From contig NZ_JAEMNV010000002.1 in the NCBI RefSeq assembly GCF_016482825.1, positions 620,001 to 684,000 on the forward strand: a stretch of DNA of 64,000 nt, in the 5' to 3' direction. A program made the position numbers and the translations under genes. The number at the start of each line of letters is the position of its first letter. Positions within the stretch are counted from its first letter, which is position 1. Below are positions 48,979 through 57,097 of this stretch, piece by piece. This DNA is from Antrihabitans stalagmiti. Its GTDB lineage: Bacteria > Actinomycetota > Actinomycetes > Mycobacteriales > Mycobacteriaceae. Under the pieces are notes generated by a model. The model was not told where the DNA came from. It searched no databases and saw only the letters and a list, made by a program, of their open reading frames with translations.

Positions 48979-49640
48979 GCTCGAGCACCACCCTTCACTG
49001 CACTCTTGACGATCACCAGTCCACCCTTACGGCCCGGGATCGCGCCCTTGATAAGCAGCAGGCCGTTCTCGGCATCGACCTTGTGGACCGAGAGGTTCTG
49101 CGTCGTGATGCGGTCGTTGCCCATCCGGCCGGACATGCGCATTCCCTTGAATACGCGGCCCGGGGTGGCGCAGCCACCGATGGAACCGGGGCGACGGTGC
49201 ACAGCCTGCGCGCCGTGGCTGGCGCCCTGGCCGGCGAAGCCGTGCCGCTTCATCGTTCCGGCGAAGCCTTTGCCCTTGCTCGTGCCCGTGACGTCCACGA
49301 ACGCACCGTCTTCGAAGATCTCGGCGGTGAGTTCCTGGCCGACCTCGTACGAGGCGGTATCGGCGATTCGCAGCTCGACCACGTGGCGGCGCGGCGTGAC
49401 GCCTGCCTTGGCGAACTGGCCGGAGTTCGGCTTGTTCACCTTGCGTGGGTCGATGGCACCGAAGGCAACCTGCACGGCGCTGTAGCCGTCGAGTTCTTCG
49501 GTACGGATCTGGGTTACGACATTGGGTCCGGCCTTGATGACGGTTACCGGGACGACCCGGTTGTTCTCGTCGAAGACCTGAGTCATGCCGAGCTTGGTGC
49601 CCAGGATGCCCTTCGCGGGCCTGTTCTTGTTGTCAGTCAT
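48975..49640 (-). CDS. rplC: 50S ribosomal protein L3
   Basis: L3, an early large-subunit assembly protein, 221 residues: [40 protein letters not shown] and [20 protein letters not shown]. The ATG at 49640 is preferred from family length; a GTG at 49661 overlapping the rpsJ stop would add seven residues and cannot be excluded. Confidence 0.96.
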   Translation of the reverse strand: MTDNKNRPAKGILGTKLGMTQVFDENNRVVPVTVIKAGPNVVTQIRTEELDGYSAVQVAFGAIDPRKVNKPNSGQFAKAGVTPRRHVVELRIADTASYEVGQELTAEIFEDGAFVDVTGTSKGKGFAGTMKRHGFAGQGASHGAQAVHRRPGSIGGCATPGRVFKGMRMSGRMGNDRITTQNLSVHKVDAENGLLLIKGAIPGRKGGLVIVKSAVKGGARA

Positions 49641-49657
49641 GTTGTTCAGTCCCCGGC

Positions 49658-49963
49658 TCACTGAATGTTCACGTCGACACTGGCCGGAAGGTCGATGCGC
49701 ATAAGCGCGTCGACAGTCTTCGGCGTCGGGTCGAGTATGTCGATCAACCGCTTGTGTGTGCGCATCTCGAAGTGCTCGCGCGAATCCTTGTACTTGTGCG
49801 GCGAGCGGATGACGCAGTACACGTTCTTTTCGGTCGGCAACGGCACCGGGCCGACGACGCGGGCCCCTGTACGGGTCACCGTCTCGACGATCTTTCGCGC
49901 TGACGCGTCGATCGCCTCGTGGTCGTAGGCCTTGAGCCTGATGCGGATCTTTTGTCCCGCCAC
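49658..49963 (-). CDS. rpsJ: 30S ribosomal protein S10
   Basis: S10, also the NusE antitermination factor, 101 residues from a GTG at 49963: [20 protein letters not shown], then [20 protein letters not shown] and [20 protein letters not shown]. It is the first gene of the S10 operon. Confidence 0.97.
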   Translation of the reverse strand: MAGQKIRIRLKAYDHEAIDASARKIVETVTRTGARVVGPVPLPTEKNVYCVIRSPHKYKDSREHFEMRTHKRLIDILDPTPKTVDALMRIDLPASVDVNIQ

Positions 49964-50374
49964 GCTAACCCGTCCTTTTCTTGACGCTGTCTGAAACAAA
50001 ACCGATCTTGTAGGTCCGCCGATTTCGGCTGAACCCACCTCGTCTGTTGCAGTTCGACCCGAACTCACGACACAGAACAGACGCATGGTTATCGAGGGGA
50101 CTCGATCCGCTGCCGCTGTTCATCTGTCATTGTTCACCGGTCCACGCGGTCGGGCGTGTCGCCCTAACGCACATTCTCCGACCCAGACAATTTCTTGATC
50201 TGCGGCCACACGAATGCGTCCCGGATGCGCTCGCGTACGAGCGCGGGTTTTACTGCTGGTGTTCTTGCAAGTCTTACTTCGCCACCGGGCCTGATCTTGC
50301 GATCGACTCCATCGGCGTTCTTCCCACCCGATCCAGGCCGCACAACAGCGCGTCCCGTTCAAGGCAACCTGAAC
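49964..50374 (-). other. Long leader region of the S10 operon
   Basis: About 410 bases without a supported gene separate rpsJ from its best candidate promoter. Several small hairpins lie in it, for example GGGCG-TGT-CGCCC (50152-50164) and GTTCG-ACC-CGAAC near 50057. No T run follows them. No small open frame with a convincing ribosome-binding site was seen. The region may act in autogenous control of the S10 operon, but nothing specific is recognised. Confidence 0.35.
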
Positions 50375-50403
50375 AGTATGCCTCACGCGGGTGGTGAGTT
50401 CAA
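50375..50403 (-). promoter_or_regulatory. Candidate promoter of the S10 operon
   Basis: On the minus strand TTGAAC (-35, 50398-50403) and CATACT (-10, 50375-50380) are spaced by 17 bases and face rpsJ. A start near 50368 would give a leader of about 405 bases. No better promoter-like pair was noticed nearer to rpsJ. Confidence 0.4.
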
Positions 50404-50430
50404 ATCTGGTCCGCAGCGCTCCGCGCACCA

Positions 50431-50456
50431 CCTATCTTACTTTGGAGTAAGATAGG
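50431..50456. promoter_or_regulatory. Operator-like perfect palindrome at the start of the hotdog gene
   Basis: Perfect 11-bp arms (CCTATCTTACT and AGTAAGATAGG) with a four-base loop TTGG. The right arm runs into the ribosome-binding site (AGGAG) of the gene that starts at 50460. It could be a repressor operator or an RNA hairpin hiding the ribosome-binding site. Confidence 0.65.
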
Positions 50457-50459
50457 AGA

Positions 50460-50936
50460 ATGGGTAATGAGAGCGCGACATATCGCGGCTGGAAGAAGCT
50501 TCCCGACAACAGGATCGGGCACGCGCTGTTTTCGCTCGGCATGGTCGCGCGGGTCCCGTACTTCGGCACCATCCTGCCGAACGTGACCGTGCTCGAACCC
50601 GGCCACTGCGAGGTCAGCGCACCGAAGTGGATCGGCATCCACAACCACCTCGGCACCTTCCACGCCATTGCGGCGTGCAACCTCGCCGAGGTCGCGATGG
50701 GAATGCTGAGCGAGGCGACGGTGCCCGACACCCATCGCTGGATTCCCAAGTCGATGAACGTGCAGTACCTGCGCAAGGCGAACAGCGGTCTGCGTGCGGT
50801 GGCGAAACTCGACACCGTGCCCGACTTCGCTGCGATCACCGAGGGCACCGACCTCGTCATCCCCGTGGCGATCTACGACAACAACGGCACCGAGGTCGTG
50901 CACGCAGATATCACCACCTGGATCACCCCCAAGTAA
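50460..50936 (+). CDS. DUF4442 hotdog-fold protein, putative acyl-CoA thioesterase
   Basis: A 158-residue hotdog-fold protein of the DUF4442/PaaI-like group. The helix-containing stretch HNHLGTFHAIAACNLAEVAMG carries the His-Asn and Glu typical of the thioesterase active site, and the strand VQYLRKANSGLRAVAKLDTV follows. Its probable role is hydrolysis of acyl-CoA or acyl-carrier thioesters in lipid metabolism; the substrate is unknown. It is a single gene with a palindrome over its ribosome-binding site, convergent with the secreted lipase gene (four bases between stops). Confidence 0.78.
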   Translation: MGNESATYRGWKKLPDNRIGHALFSLGMVARVPYFGTILPNVTVLEPGHCEVSAPKWIGIHNHLGTFHAIAACNLAEVAMGMLSEATVPDTHRWIPKSMNVQYLRKANSGLRAVAKLDTVPDFAAITEGTDLVIPVAIYDNNGTEVVHADITTWITPK

Positions 50937-50940
50937 CCAG

Positions 50941-51807
50941 TCAGCTCGCGCACGGCGGCGTGTGGGTCCTCCCGTAGTCGGGATCCAACGCCGCCAGCAC
51001 GAGGTGCAATGCGCGCGGATCGATGAGCATCGAGCCGTGGGCGACACGATTCGTCGGGCAACCGTCCTGGACCCACACGTTCCGCACGTTGTCCGCCGCG
51101 GCGAGGAATGCGGTCTCCGGCGGGGTCGCTACCTCGTCGTCGCGCGTCGCTATCGCGGTGTAGCGGACTCCGGCGATCGTCTGCCCGCCGGCGTCGAGGT
51201 CTGCCAACAGAGTCGAACCGACCTGCATTTGCGTACCCGCGGCACCGAAGACCTGGCCCGCGATCTGGTCCTCGCGCATGCCGAGCGACGCGAGATCCGG
51301 GTACAGACCGCGTAGGCCGGCGAACGTGGTGCCGTTGTTCGCCGACGACACCAGCACGAGCGACCGCACCGCACCCGCTCCCCCATTTTTCAGATACTGC
51401 CGAGCGACCGTCCCACCCGACGAGTGACCGACGATGTCGACCTGAGTGGACCCGGTCCGAGCCCGAACCTCGTCGACGAAGGATCGCAGTTCGTCCCCGC
51501 TTCGGCGAATATCCGCGGTCCCCCAGACGATCTTCGACGGGTCGTACCAGGCAGGCACGCCGCCGATGTTCCGAGCGAAGACGCAGTACCCCTCGGCTCG
51601 AAGCAACACCGCAAGCACCGGAAACGCGCGGTAGATGTCGGAACCCGATCCGTGAACGAGAACGACCGGACGCGGATGCGACGCCGACGGCGTGCAGGTC
51701 CAGTCGTTCGCGCCTGCCAAGCCGGGCTCGGCTACTGCCACCCTTCCGGGCAGCAGGAGCGCGACCGTTGCGGTCACCAACGCAACGGTTCGCCAGGCGC
51801 GCCTCAT
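50941..51807 (-). CDS. Secreted lipase of the EstA/LipA (class I.7-like) type
   Basis: A 288-residue exported alpha/beta hydrolase. Signal peptide about residues 1-26 (VALVTATVALLLPGRVAVA). The oxyanion strand is PVVLVHGSGSDIYRAF, the nucleophile elbow VDIVGHSSGGTVARQYL, the Asp region YTAIATRDDEVATPPETA, and the His region RVAHGSMLIDP. Two Cys pairs (WTCTPS with YCVFA, and DGCPTN with PPCAS) suggest disulphides. ATG at 51807 overlaps the stop of the upstream esterase gene by four bases; the much longer open frame before it is a shadow of that gene. Confidence 0.85.
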   Translation of the reverse strand: MRRAWRTVALVTATVALLLPGRVAVAEPGLAGANDWTCTPSASHPRPVVLVHGSGSDIYRAFPVLAVLLRAEGYCVFARNIGGVPAWYDPSKIVWGTADIRRSGDELRSFVDEVRARTGSTQVDIVGHSSGGTVARQYLKNGGAGAVRSLVLVSSANNGTTFAGLRGLYPDLASLGMREDQIAGQVFGAAGTQMQVGSTLLADLDAGGQTIAGVRYTAIATRDDEVATPPETAFLAAADNVRNVWVQDGCPTNRVAHGSMLIDPRALHLVLAALDPDYGRTHTPPCAS

Positions 51808-52817
51808 CGGATACCGAGCGGTCCGGCGAGCACCGGCCACGAGTCCTTGAAATCGTCCTGCCAGTACCCCCACGTGTGCGTTCCGGTCGGGCGGAAGTTG
51901 TAGTGCGCTGCGATGCCGAGTTGGTCGAGACGAGTCTTGAGATTGCGCGAGCAATAGTCGGTCGCAACCTCGATGACGCCACCGACGGTGAGCTGATTCG
52001 CAAAACCCGCGGGTCCAGGTATCGAGTACGGACCGCCGTAGACGTCGTACTCGCCGGGAAGACCTGTGCCAGTGGAGATGTAGAGCGCCATCCCCCGCAG
52101 ATTCGCGGCGTGCACGAAAGGGTCGTTGGCGGCCCACATCGGGTCCCCCGGCGGACCCCACATGTTCTGGGTGTTCGCACCGCCCCAGAATTCGACGACG
52201 ATGCGGACCAAACTCTGCCCGATCGGATCGGAAGTCTGGACGCAGCCGCTGTAGGACGCGGCGCTTGCGTAGAGCCCTGGAGCGGCCGCCGCGAGCGCGA
52301 ACGCGGACGCCCCCGACATCGACAGACCGGCGATCGCATTCTTGCCGTTGGTGTCGAAGTGCTCGTCGATGAGCGGCGGTAGTTCCGCAGTCAGGAACGT
52401 CTTCCACTTGTTTCGGCCGAGCAGCGGATCGTCGTTGCGCCAGTCCGTGTAGTAGCTGAAGGGTCCACCGATGGGTGAAACGACGTTGACGTTCTTGTCC
52501 CGCAGGAACTGCAGCGCGTCGCTCTTGCGTCCCCACTGGGTGCCGTCGACCCCACCGCTGACCCCGGTCAGCAGATACAGCGTCGGGCGCGGCACGCTGT
52601 CGTCGGCAGCCCGCTGCACGGTGACCGAGAAGGTCCGGCTCATGGCGGCGGAGTAGACGGACAATGTGATGTCTCGATCACTGTCGCTGCGGACGTCGAC
52701 GATGCGGGATCGCTCCCCCGGGTCAGCAGAGCTGATCGGAATGCAGATTCCGTTGGTGAGCGCGACGACCAACAGCGCAGGGGCCGCGCAGGCCCGAATC
52801 AGACTCGCAATTCGCAT
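51804..52817 (-). CDS. Antigen-85-like mycolyltransferase/esterase
   Basis: A 337-residue exported protein of the antigen 85/esterase D family, which transfers mycolic acids to trehalose and arabinogalactan. Signal peptide about residues 1-31. The nucleophile lies in IAGLSMSGASAFALAA, the N-terminal domain shows TLYLLTGVSGGVDGTQW and the FSYYTDW loop, and the His is in GTHTWGYWQDDF. It is coupled to the lipase downstream by a four-base overlap. The family implies a mycolic-acid cell envelope; whether it transfers mycolate or only hydrolyses esters cannot be read from sequence. Confidence 0.87.
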   Translation of the reverse strand: MRIASLIRACAAPALLVVALTNGICIPISSADPGERSRIVDVRSDSDRDITLSVYSAAMSRTFSVTVQRAADDSVPRPTLYLLTGVSGGVDGTQWGRKSDALQFLRDKNVNVVSPIGGPFSYYTDWRNDDPLLGRNKWKTFLTAELPPLIDEHFDTNGKNAIAGLSMSGASAFALAAAAPGLYASAASYSGCVQTSDPIGQSLVRIVVEFWGGANTQNMWGPPGDPMWAANDPFVHAANLRGMALYISTGTGLPGEYDVYGGPYSIPGPAGFANQLTVGGVIEVATDYCSRNLKTRLDQLGIAAHYNFRPTGTHTWGYWQDDFKDSWPVLAGPLGIR

Positions 52818-52944
52818 AATTCGACGTTATGAGGCGCGCGTACCAAAAACACGACCGATCTTCTTGGGACAGCATTGTCGTTGCCCCCGGTTCTGGCGGC
52901 TCCCCGACGGTCACGCTCGCGGGTGCCTCGAGTTGAATGGGGGC

Positions 52945-54135
52945 ATGGGAACAGGGTCGCGAAGAGTCGACGTATGTGTGGTCGGCCTCGGCCCGACCGG
53001 TCGGGCACTGGCACATCGAAGCGCGCAGGCGGGGTTGCGGGTCGCGGCTGTCGATCCACGGCCCGACCGAATCTGGACCCCGACCTACTCCGCCTGGCTC
53101 GACGAACTGCCGTCCTGGCTGCCGCCGTCGGTCGTCGCGTCGCGGATCGAAGCGCCGACGGTGTGGACCACCACCGAACGCAGGATCGAGCGTCCGTACG
53201 TGGTCCTGTCCAAGCCGAGACTCTTCGATGCCTTGCCGCTCGACGACGTCCATATCGAGGCCCAGCGGGCGACAGCGCTGACCGCACGTCGGGTGACGCT
53301 CGCGGACGGAACCGACATCGAGGCCGACATCGTCGTCGACACCAGAGGCTTACCGAAGACCGACCGCCGACCCGCAGCAAGTGCGCACGGCATCTTCGTC
53401 GAGGCACACCGCGTCGAGCACTACGTCGGCGCAGGAGAAGGTTTGCTGCTGGACTGGCGACCCGAGAACGGCGCGACCAACGACGAACCCCCGTCGTTCC
53501 TCTACTCGGTTCCCATCGGCGACGGCACTGTGATCTTCGAGGAGACGACACTCGGCGTTCCGGGTGGGCTGACGCAGCACGAACTTCGTCGACGGGTCGT
53601 GACTCGTCTTGCCGCTCATGGCATTTCGCTGACCGGCGACGAGCCGCACGAGTCGTGCCACTACCCGCTCGACCAGCCGCCGCCACGGCGCTTTCGTGAC
53701 AAGGAGGCGGCCGTCGCCTTCGGGTCGCGTGGCGGCATGATGCACCCCTGTACCGGCTACAGCGTCGCCGATTCCCTTGCCCTGACGGATACGTTCGTCG
53801 ATGCGCTGCTGTCGGGCACAGATCCGGTAGCCGCGTTGTGGCCTGCGAAGGCGCGGTTCGTCTATTGGATGCGCGAGCGTGGTCTTGCCGGGATGGGCAG
53901 ACTCACCACCGAACAGGCGACCGCGATGTTCGACTCGTTCTTCCGTGCCTCGCCGCGTCAGCAACGAGCGCTGCTCACCGAGCACGCGGACCCGGTCGGG
54001 CTCGCGACCGTGCTCGTCGGAACGGTCGCGCATACCTGGCCGTTTCGGTGGCGATTCGATCTGGTCGGCTGGTCGAACCGAAACCGATGGGGTAAATACA
54101 CTGCTCAGCAGCAGGTTTACGCACCGAAGCACTAG
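52945..54135 (+). CDS. Lycopene cyclase (CrtL/CrtY type)
   Basis: A 396-residue FAD-dependent lycopene cyclase-like enzyme of carotenoid biosynthesis. The dinucleotide-binding motif VDVCVVGLGPTGRALAH is at the N-terminus, DIVVDTRGLPK in the middle, VPIGDGTVIFEETTL follows, and AFGSRGGMMHPCTGYSV near residue 275 is the conserved substrate-site block. No other carotenoid genes are nearby. ATG at 52945 is chosen; a TTG 12 bases upstream is also possible. It is divergent from the mycolyltransferase gene. Confidence 0.82.
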   Translation: MGTGSRRVDVCVVGLGPTGRALAHRSAQAGLRVAAVDPRPDRIWTPTYSAWLDELPSWLPPSVVASRIEAPTVWTTTERRIERPYVVLSKPRLFDALPLDDVHIEAQRATALTARRVTLADGTDIEADIVVDTRGLPKTDRRPAASAHGIFVEAHRVEHYVGAGEGLLLDWRPENGATNDEPPSFLYSVPIGDGTVIFEETTLGVPGGLTQHELRRRVVTRLAAHGISLTGDEPHESCHYPLDQPPPRRFRDKEAAVAFGSRGGMMHPCTGYSVADSLALTDTFVDALLSGTDPVAALWPAKARFVYWMRERGLAGMGRLTTEQATAMFDSFFRASPRQQRALLTEHADPVGLATVLVGTVAHTWPFRWRFDLVGWSNRNRWGKYTAQQQVYAPKH

Positions 54136-54169
54136 CCGGAAAAGATGTCGAGAAATTTCTGCACGATGT

Positions 54170-54197
54170 TGTCGATCTACCGCGTTGCCCGTTCGAC
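54170..54197 (+). promoter_or_regulatory. Candidate ECF42-type promoter
   Basis: TGTCGA (54170-54175) and CGAC (54194-54197) are separated by 18 bases, 57 bases before the YCII-protein start. TGTCGA at -35 with CGA(T/C) at -10 is the motif reported for ECF42 sigma factors, as I recall. Another TGTCGA lies at 54146. This suggests the sigma factor autoregulates its own operon. Confidence 0.5.
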
Positions 54198-54253
54198 CTA
54201 GGGATGAAGGGTCCGAAAAGCGGATCCGGTACGACGATCCGAGGGAGACAACG

Positions 54254-54673
54254 ATGAAGTACATGCTGATCATGCGAGGAACAGATGCAGCCTTCGCAGA
54301 GATGGAAAAGGTCGACTTCGACTCGATGCTCGAAACCATGGGCACGTTCAACGACGAGTTGATTCGTGCAGGCGTCCTCGTCGCCATGGAGGGTCTCGCC
54401 GATCCTGCCGAGACGGTGGTCGTCGATTACTCGTCCGAAACACCTGTTGTCAGCGACGGCCCGTACGGAGAAACCAAGGAACTGTTCGGCGGCTACTTCA
54501 TTCTCGACGTCACATCGAAGGAGGAAGCGGTCGAGTGGGCGAAGCGGATGCCGGTCCTGGCCCGAGGTTTCAAGACCGAGATCCGCCGGGTGCCGACGAT
54601 CGACGAATTCCCACAGGACAACGAATACGTCCAGCGGGAGCGTGCGTGGCGTGAAGCCACCGGGCAACTCTGA
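54254..54673 (+). CDS. YCII/DGPF-domain protein
   Basis: A 139-residue YCII-related (DGPF) protein. The fold starts MKYMLIMRGTDAAFAEMEKV, and the name-giving motif appears as SDGPYGETKELFGGYFIL, followed by AVEWAKRMPVLARGFKTEIR. DGPF proteins are the obligate neighbours of ECF42 sigma factors; their biochemical role is unknown. ATG has GAGGGAG about six bases upstream. It is 18 bases before the sigma factor gene, in one operon. Confidence 0.87.
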   Translation: MKYMLIMRGTDAAFAEMEKVDFDSMLETMGTFNDELIRAGVLVAMEGLADPAETVVVDYSSETPVVSDGPYGETKELFGGYFILDVTSKEEAVEWAKRMPVLARGFKTEIRRVPTIDEFPQDNEYVQRERAWREATGQL

Positions 54674-54691
54674 CGTCTCGATCGTCAATCG

Positions 54692-55990
54692 ATGACCGAC
54701 CACACCGGTCGTGACGCGGTCGGCGCGGTCTGGCGCATCGACTCGGCACGGATAGTCGGTGCGCTCGCGCGCTACACCGGCGATTTCGCGCTCGCAGAAG
54801 ATGTTGCCCAGGAGGCGCTTGCCGAGGCGCTCGTGACGTGGCCGCGCGAGGGCACACCCCGCAATCCGGCGGGGTGGCTACTCGCGGTCGGTCGCCGCCG
54901 TGCAATCGACACCTACAGGCGTCGATCCGCGCTGGACGAAAAGTACGCGGCCCTCGCCCACAACCTGGGCGAGGGCGGTGTCGTAGCAGGCAGTCTGCCC
55001 GCCGACCCCGCAAGGGAGGTCGAAGACGTGCTGTGGGATCCGGATCAAATCGACGACGACGTACTCGCGCTGATGTTCATCTCCTGTCACCCGATGCTGG
55101 CACGGGAAGCGCGGGTCGCTCTGACGCTGCGCGTGGTCGGCGGTCTGACAAGTGACGAAATAGCCAGAGCATTCCTCGTCCCGACCGCCACCGTTCAGGC
55201 TCGAATCACCCGCGCCAAGAAACTGCTCGGGTCGGCGCGGGTGCCGTTCGAGTTGCCGTCCGCCGCCGAGCGGGCCGAACGGCTCGGCACAGTGCTCAGT
55301 GTGATCTATCTGATTTTCACCGAGGGATCGTCGGCCAGTTCTGGCCGCGATGTGCTTCGCCTCGACCTGGCGAGCGAGGCGCAGCGTCTAGCGCGGGTGC
55401 TGGCCAGACTGGTACCGAACGAGCCGGAGGCACTCGGGTTGCTTGCGTTGCTCGAACTGACCGCGGCGCGTTTTCCGGCGCGGACCGGGCCCGACGGCGA
55501 GCCGGTGCTACTCGACAGACAGGACAGAAGCCGCTGGAATCACGCAGCCATCGCGCGGGGACGCGCCGCACTTGCCAGCGTGGAGCGGGTCGGACGCGGC
55601 CTCGGCGCATATGGCCTGCAGGCGACGATTGCCGAATGCCATGCCAGTGCCGAGTCGGTCGAGGCAACGGACTGGGACCGGATCGTCGGTGTCTACGACG
55701 CGCTCGGCAGGCTCGCGCCGTCCGCGGTCGTCGACCTCAACCGCGCGGTCGCCGTGTCCATGGCGCGGGGACCTGCCGCGGCACTTCCGATAGTCGACCG
55801 ACTCGTTGCGACGAACGCGTTGGCGAACTCGCACCTGCTACCGACGGTCCGTGGCGAGTTGCTGACCCGCCTCGGGCGCATCGAAGAGGCGCGTGCCGAG
55901 CTGCTCGTCGCAATCGACAGGTGCGGAAACGATCGTGAAAGGGCGGTGCTGCAAGGCAAGCTCGCCGACCTCGACGGAGACACGCCCTAG
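54692..55990 (+). CDS. ECF42-type RNA polymerase sigma factor with TPR-like extension
   Basis: A 432-residue ECF sigma factor, about twice the normal ECF size. Region 2 is near residues 15-75 (YTGDFALAEDVAQEALAEAL, GWLLAVGRRRAIDTYRRRS). Region 4 is near 130-175 (ALTLRVVGGLTSDEIARAF, VPTATVQARITRAKKLL). The remaining 250 residues are a helical TPR-like extension with the conserved SAVVDLNRAVAVSMARGP segment. This long tail and the adjacent DGPF gene define group ECF42. No anti-sigma factor gene is present, as is usual in this group. Its 3' end overlaps the convergent SDR gene by four bases. Confidence 0.9.
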   Translation: MTDHTGRDAVGAVWRIDSARIVGALARYTGDFALAEDVAQEALAEALVTWPREGTPRNPAGWLLAVGRRRAIDTYRRRSALDEKYAALAHNLGEGGVVAGSLPADPAREVEDVLWDPDQIDDDVLALMFISCHPMLAREARVALTLRVVGGLTSDEIARAFLVPTATVQARITRAKKLLGSARVPFELPSAAERAERLGTVLSVIYLIFTEGSSASSGRDVLRLDLASEAQRLARVLARLVPNEPEALGLLALLELTAARFPARTGPDGEPVLLDRQDRSRWNHAAIARGRAALASVERVGRGLGAYGLQATIAECHASAESVEATDWDRIVGVYDALGRLAPSAVVDLNRAVAVSMARGPAAALPIVDRLVATNALANSHLLPTVRGELLTRLGRIEEARAELLVAIDRCGNDRERAVLQGKLADLDGDTP

Positions 55991-57045
55991 GGTTGGTCAG
56001 CCAGGTTGCGTTCCCAGTACCGCCACAGCACACCGGCGTAGTCGGCGAGCGGCGGCACCGAGATACCGCTACCGGCAAGGGCTGCAACGGTTCTCGTGGA
56101 ATCGAAATGACAGGTGAACTCGGTGTGCTCGATCACCTCCGGCGGCACGCCGACCCCTGGCATCAGCACACTCTGCACGCCGGGGACCTTCATCGCGAGG
56201 GTCATCGCCTGCTTCGGCAGCAATTGCTTGAGCCGCGGTGCACCGGCCTGTTCGGCGAACAGGTTCATCACGTCGACCGAATTCTGGGCCTCGGGGTTCA
56301 CCAGGTGGAACGCTTCGCGATCCAGTCCCGGAACGTGGGCGATGTGGTCCATCGCGCGGGCGATGTAGTCGACGGGGACGATGTTCGTTTCGCCGAGATC
56401 CGGCACCAGCAGTGGCACCCGACCGGGCAGCCGACCGGCCAAGCGCAGCATCTTGAAGAAGTAGTACGGACCGTCGATCTTGTCCATCTCGCCTGTCACC
56501 GAATTGCCGACGACGATTGCCGGGCGGTATACCCGCCACGGCCGTTCCGATTCGTCGCGGACGATCTTCTCCGACTCGAATTTCGTCCGGTGATACGGCG
56601 ACGGTAGCTCTTGGCCTTCGTCGAACATGTCCTCGGTGAATATGCCGTCGTACAGACCCGCTGCCGCGACCGACGACGTGTGGTTCAGCGTGCCGACCTC
56701 GAGAGCGTTCGCGACCTGCACGGCATGCCGCGTACCACCGTTGTTGAGCAGTTCGTTCTGCTCGTCGGAGGCGGTCATGTCGTAGATTGCCGCCAGGTGG
56801 AACATGTGGTCGATCTCGCCACGATGTGCGTCGATCCACGCCGGATCGATGCCGAGAGCGGTTTTGCCGAGATCGCCTGCGACGGGTTTGATTCGGTCGC
56901 CCGCCCCCCACGCTTTCGCTCGGTTGGCCAGCTTTCCTTCCGACCCCGCACGGACGAGTACGTGGACGTCGCCGTCACGTTTCAGCAGCTCCGGAACAAG
57001 GAAGCGCCCGATGAAACCCGTAGCCCCCGTTACCAAATATGCCAT
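55987..57045 (-). CDS. SDR-family NAD(P)-dependent epimerase/reductase
   Basis: A 352-residue extended short-chain dehydrogenase. The Rossmann motif MAYLVTGATGFIGRFLVPEL is at the N-terminus, and the catalytic YHRTK is in ELPSPYHRTKFESEKIVRD. The later region resembles the N-terminal reductase half of mycobacterial acyl-CoA reductases (AcrA type), which are fusions about twice as long; here it stands alone. It is the last gene of a lipid operon, 52 bases after the acyl-CoA synthetase, so its substrate may be an acyl-CoA or a lipid. A sugar or sterol epimerase role is not excluded. Confidence 0.7.
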   Translation of the reverse strand: MAYLVTGATGFIGRFLVPELLKRDGDVHVLVRAGSEGKLANRAKAWGAGDRIKPVAGDLGKTALGIDPAWIDAHRGEIDHMFHLAAIYDMTASDEQNELLNNGGTRHAVQVANALEVGTLNHTSSVAAAGLYDGIFTEDMFDEGQELPSPYHRTKFESEKIVRDESERPWRVYRPAIVVGNSVTGEMDKIDGPYYFFKMLRLAGRLPGRVPLLVPDLGETNIVPVDYIARAMDHIAHVPGLDREAFHLVNPEAQNSVDVMNLFAEQAGAPRLKQLLPKQAMTLAMKVPGVQSVLMPGVGVPPEVIEHTEFTCHFDSTRTVAALAGSGISVPPLADYAGVLWRYWERNLADQP

Positions 57046-57097
57046 CGTCGAAGCCTAACCAGCGGGCCGATTCGCCGGGTCGGATCGACGATCTCGC

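Noticed and set aside
49641-49661. GTG at 49661 as the rplC start
   Set aside because: Possible by overlap with the rpsJ stop, but the added residues are not typical of L3; kept as an alternative only.
51808-52536. An apparent 531-residue lipase reaching back to 52536
   Set aside because: The extra 243 codons are a shadow of the antigen-85-like gene; the signal peptide begins at 51807.
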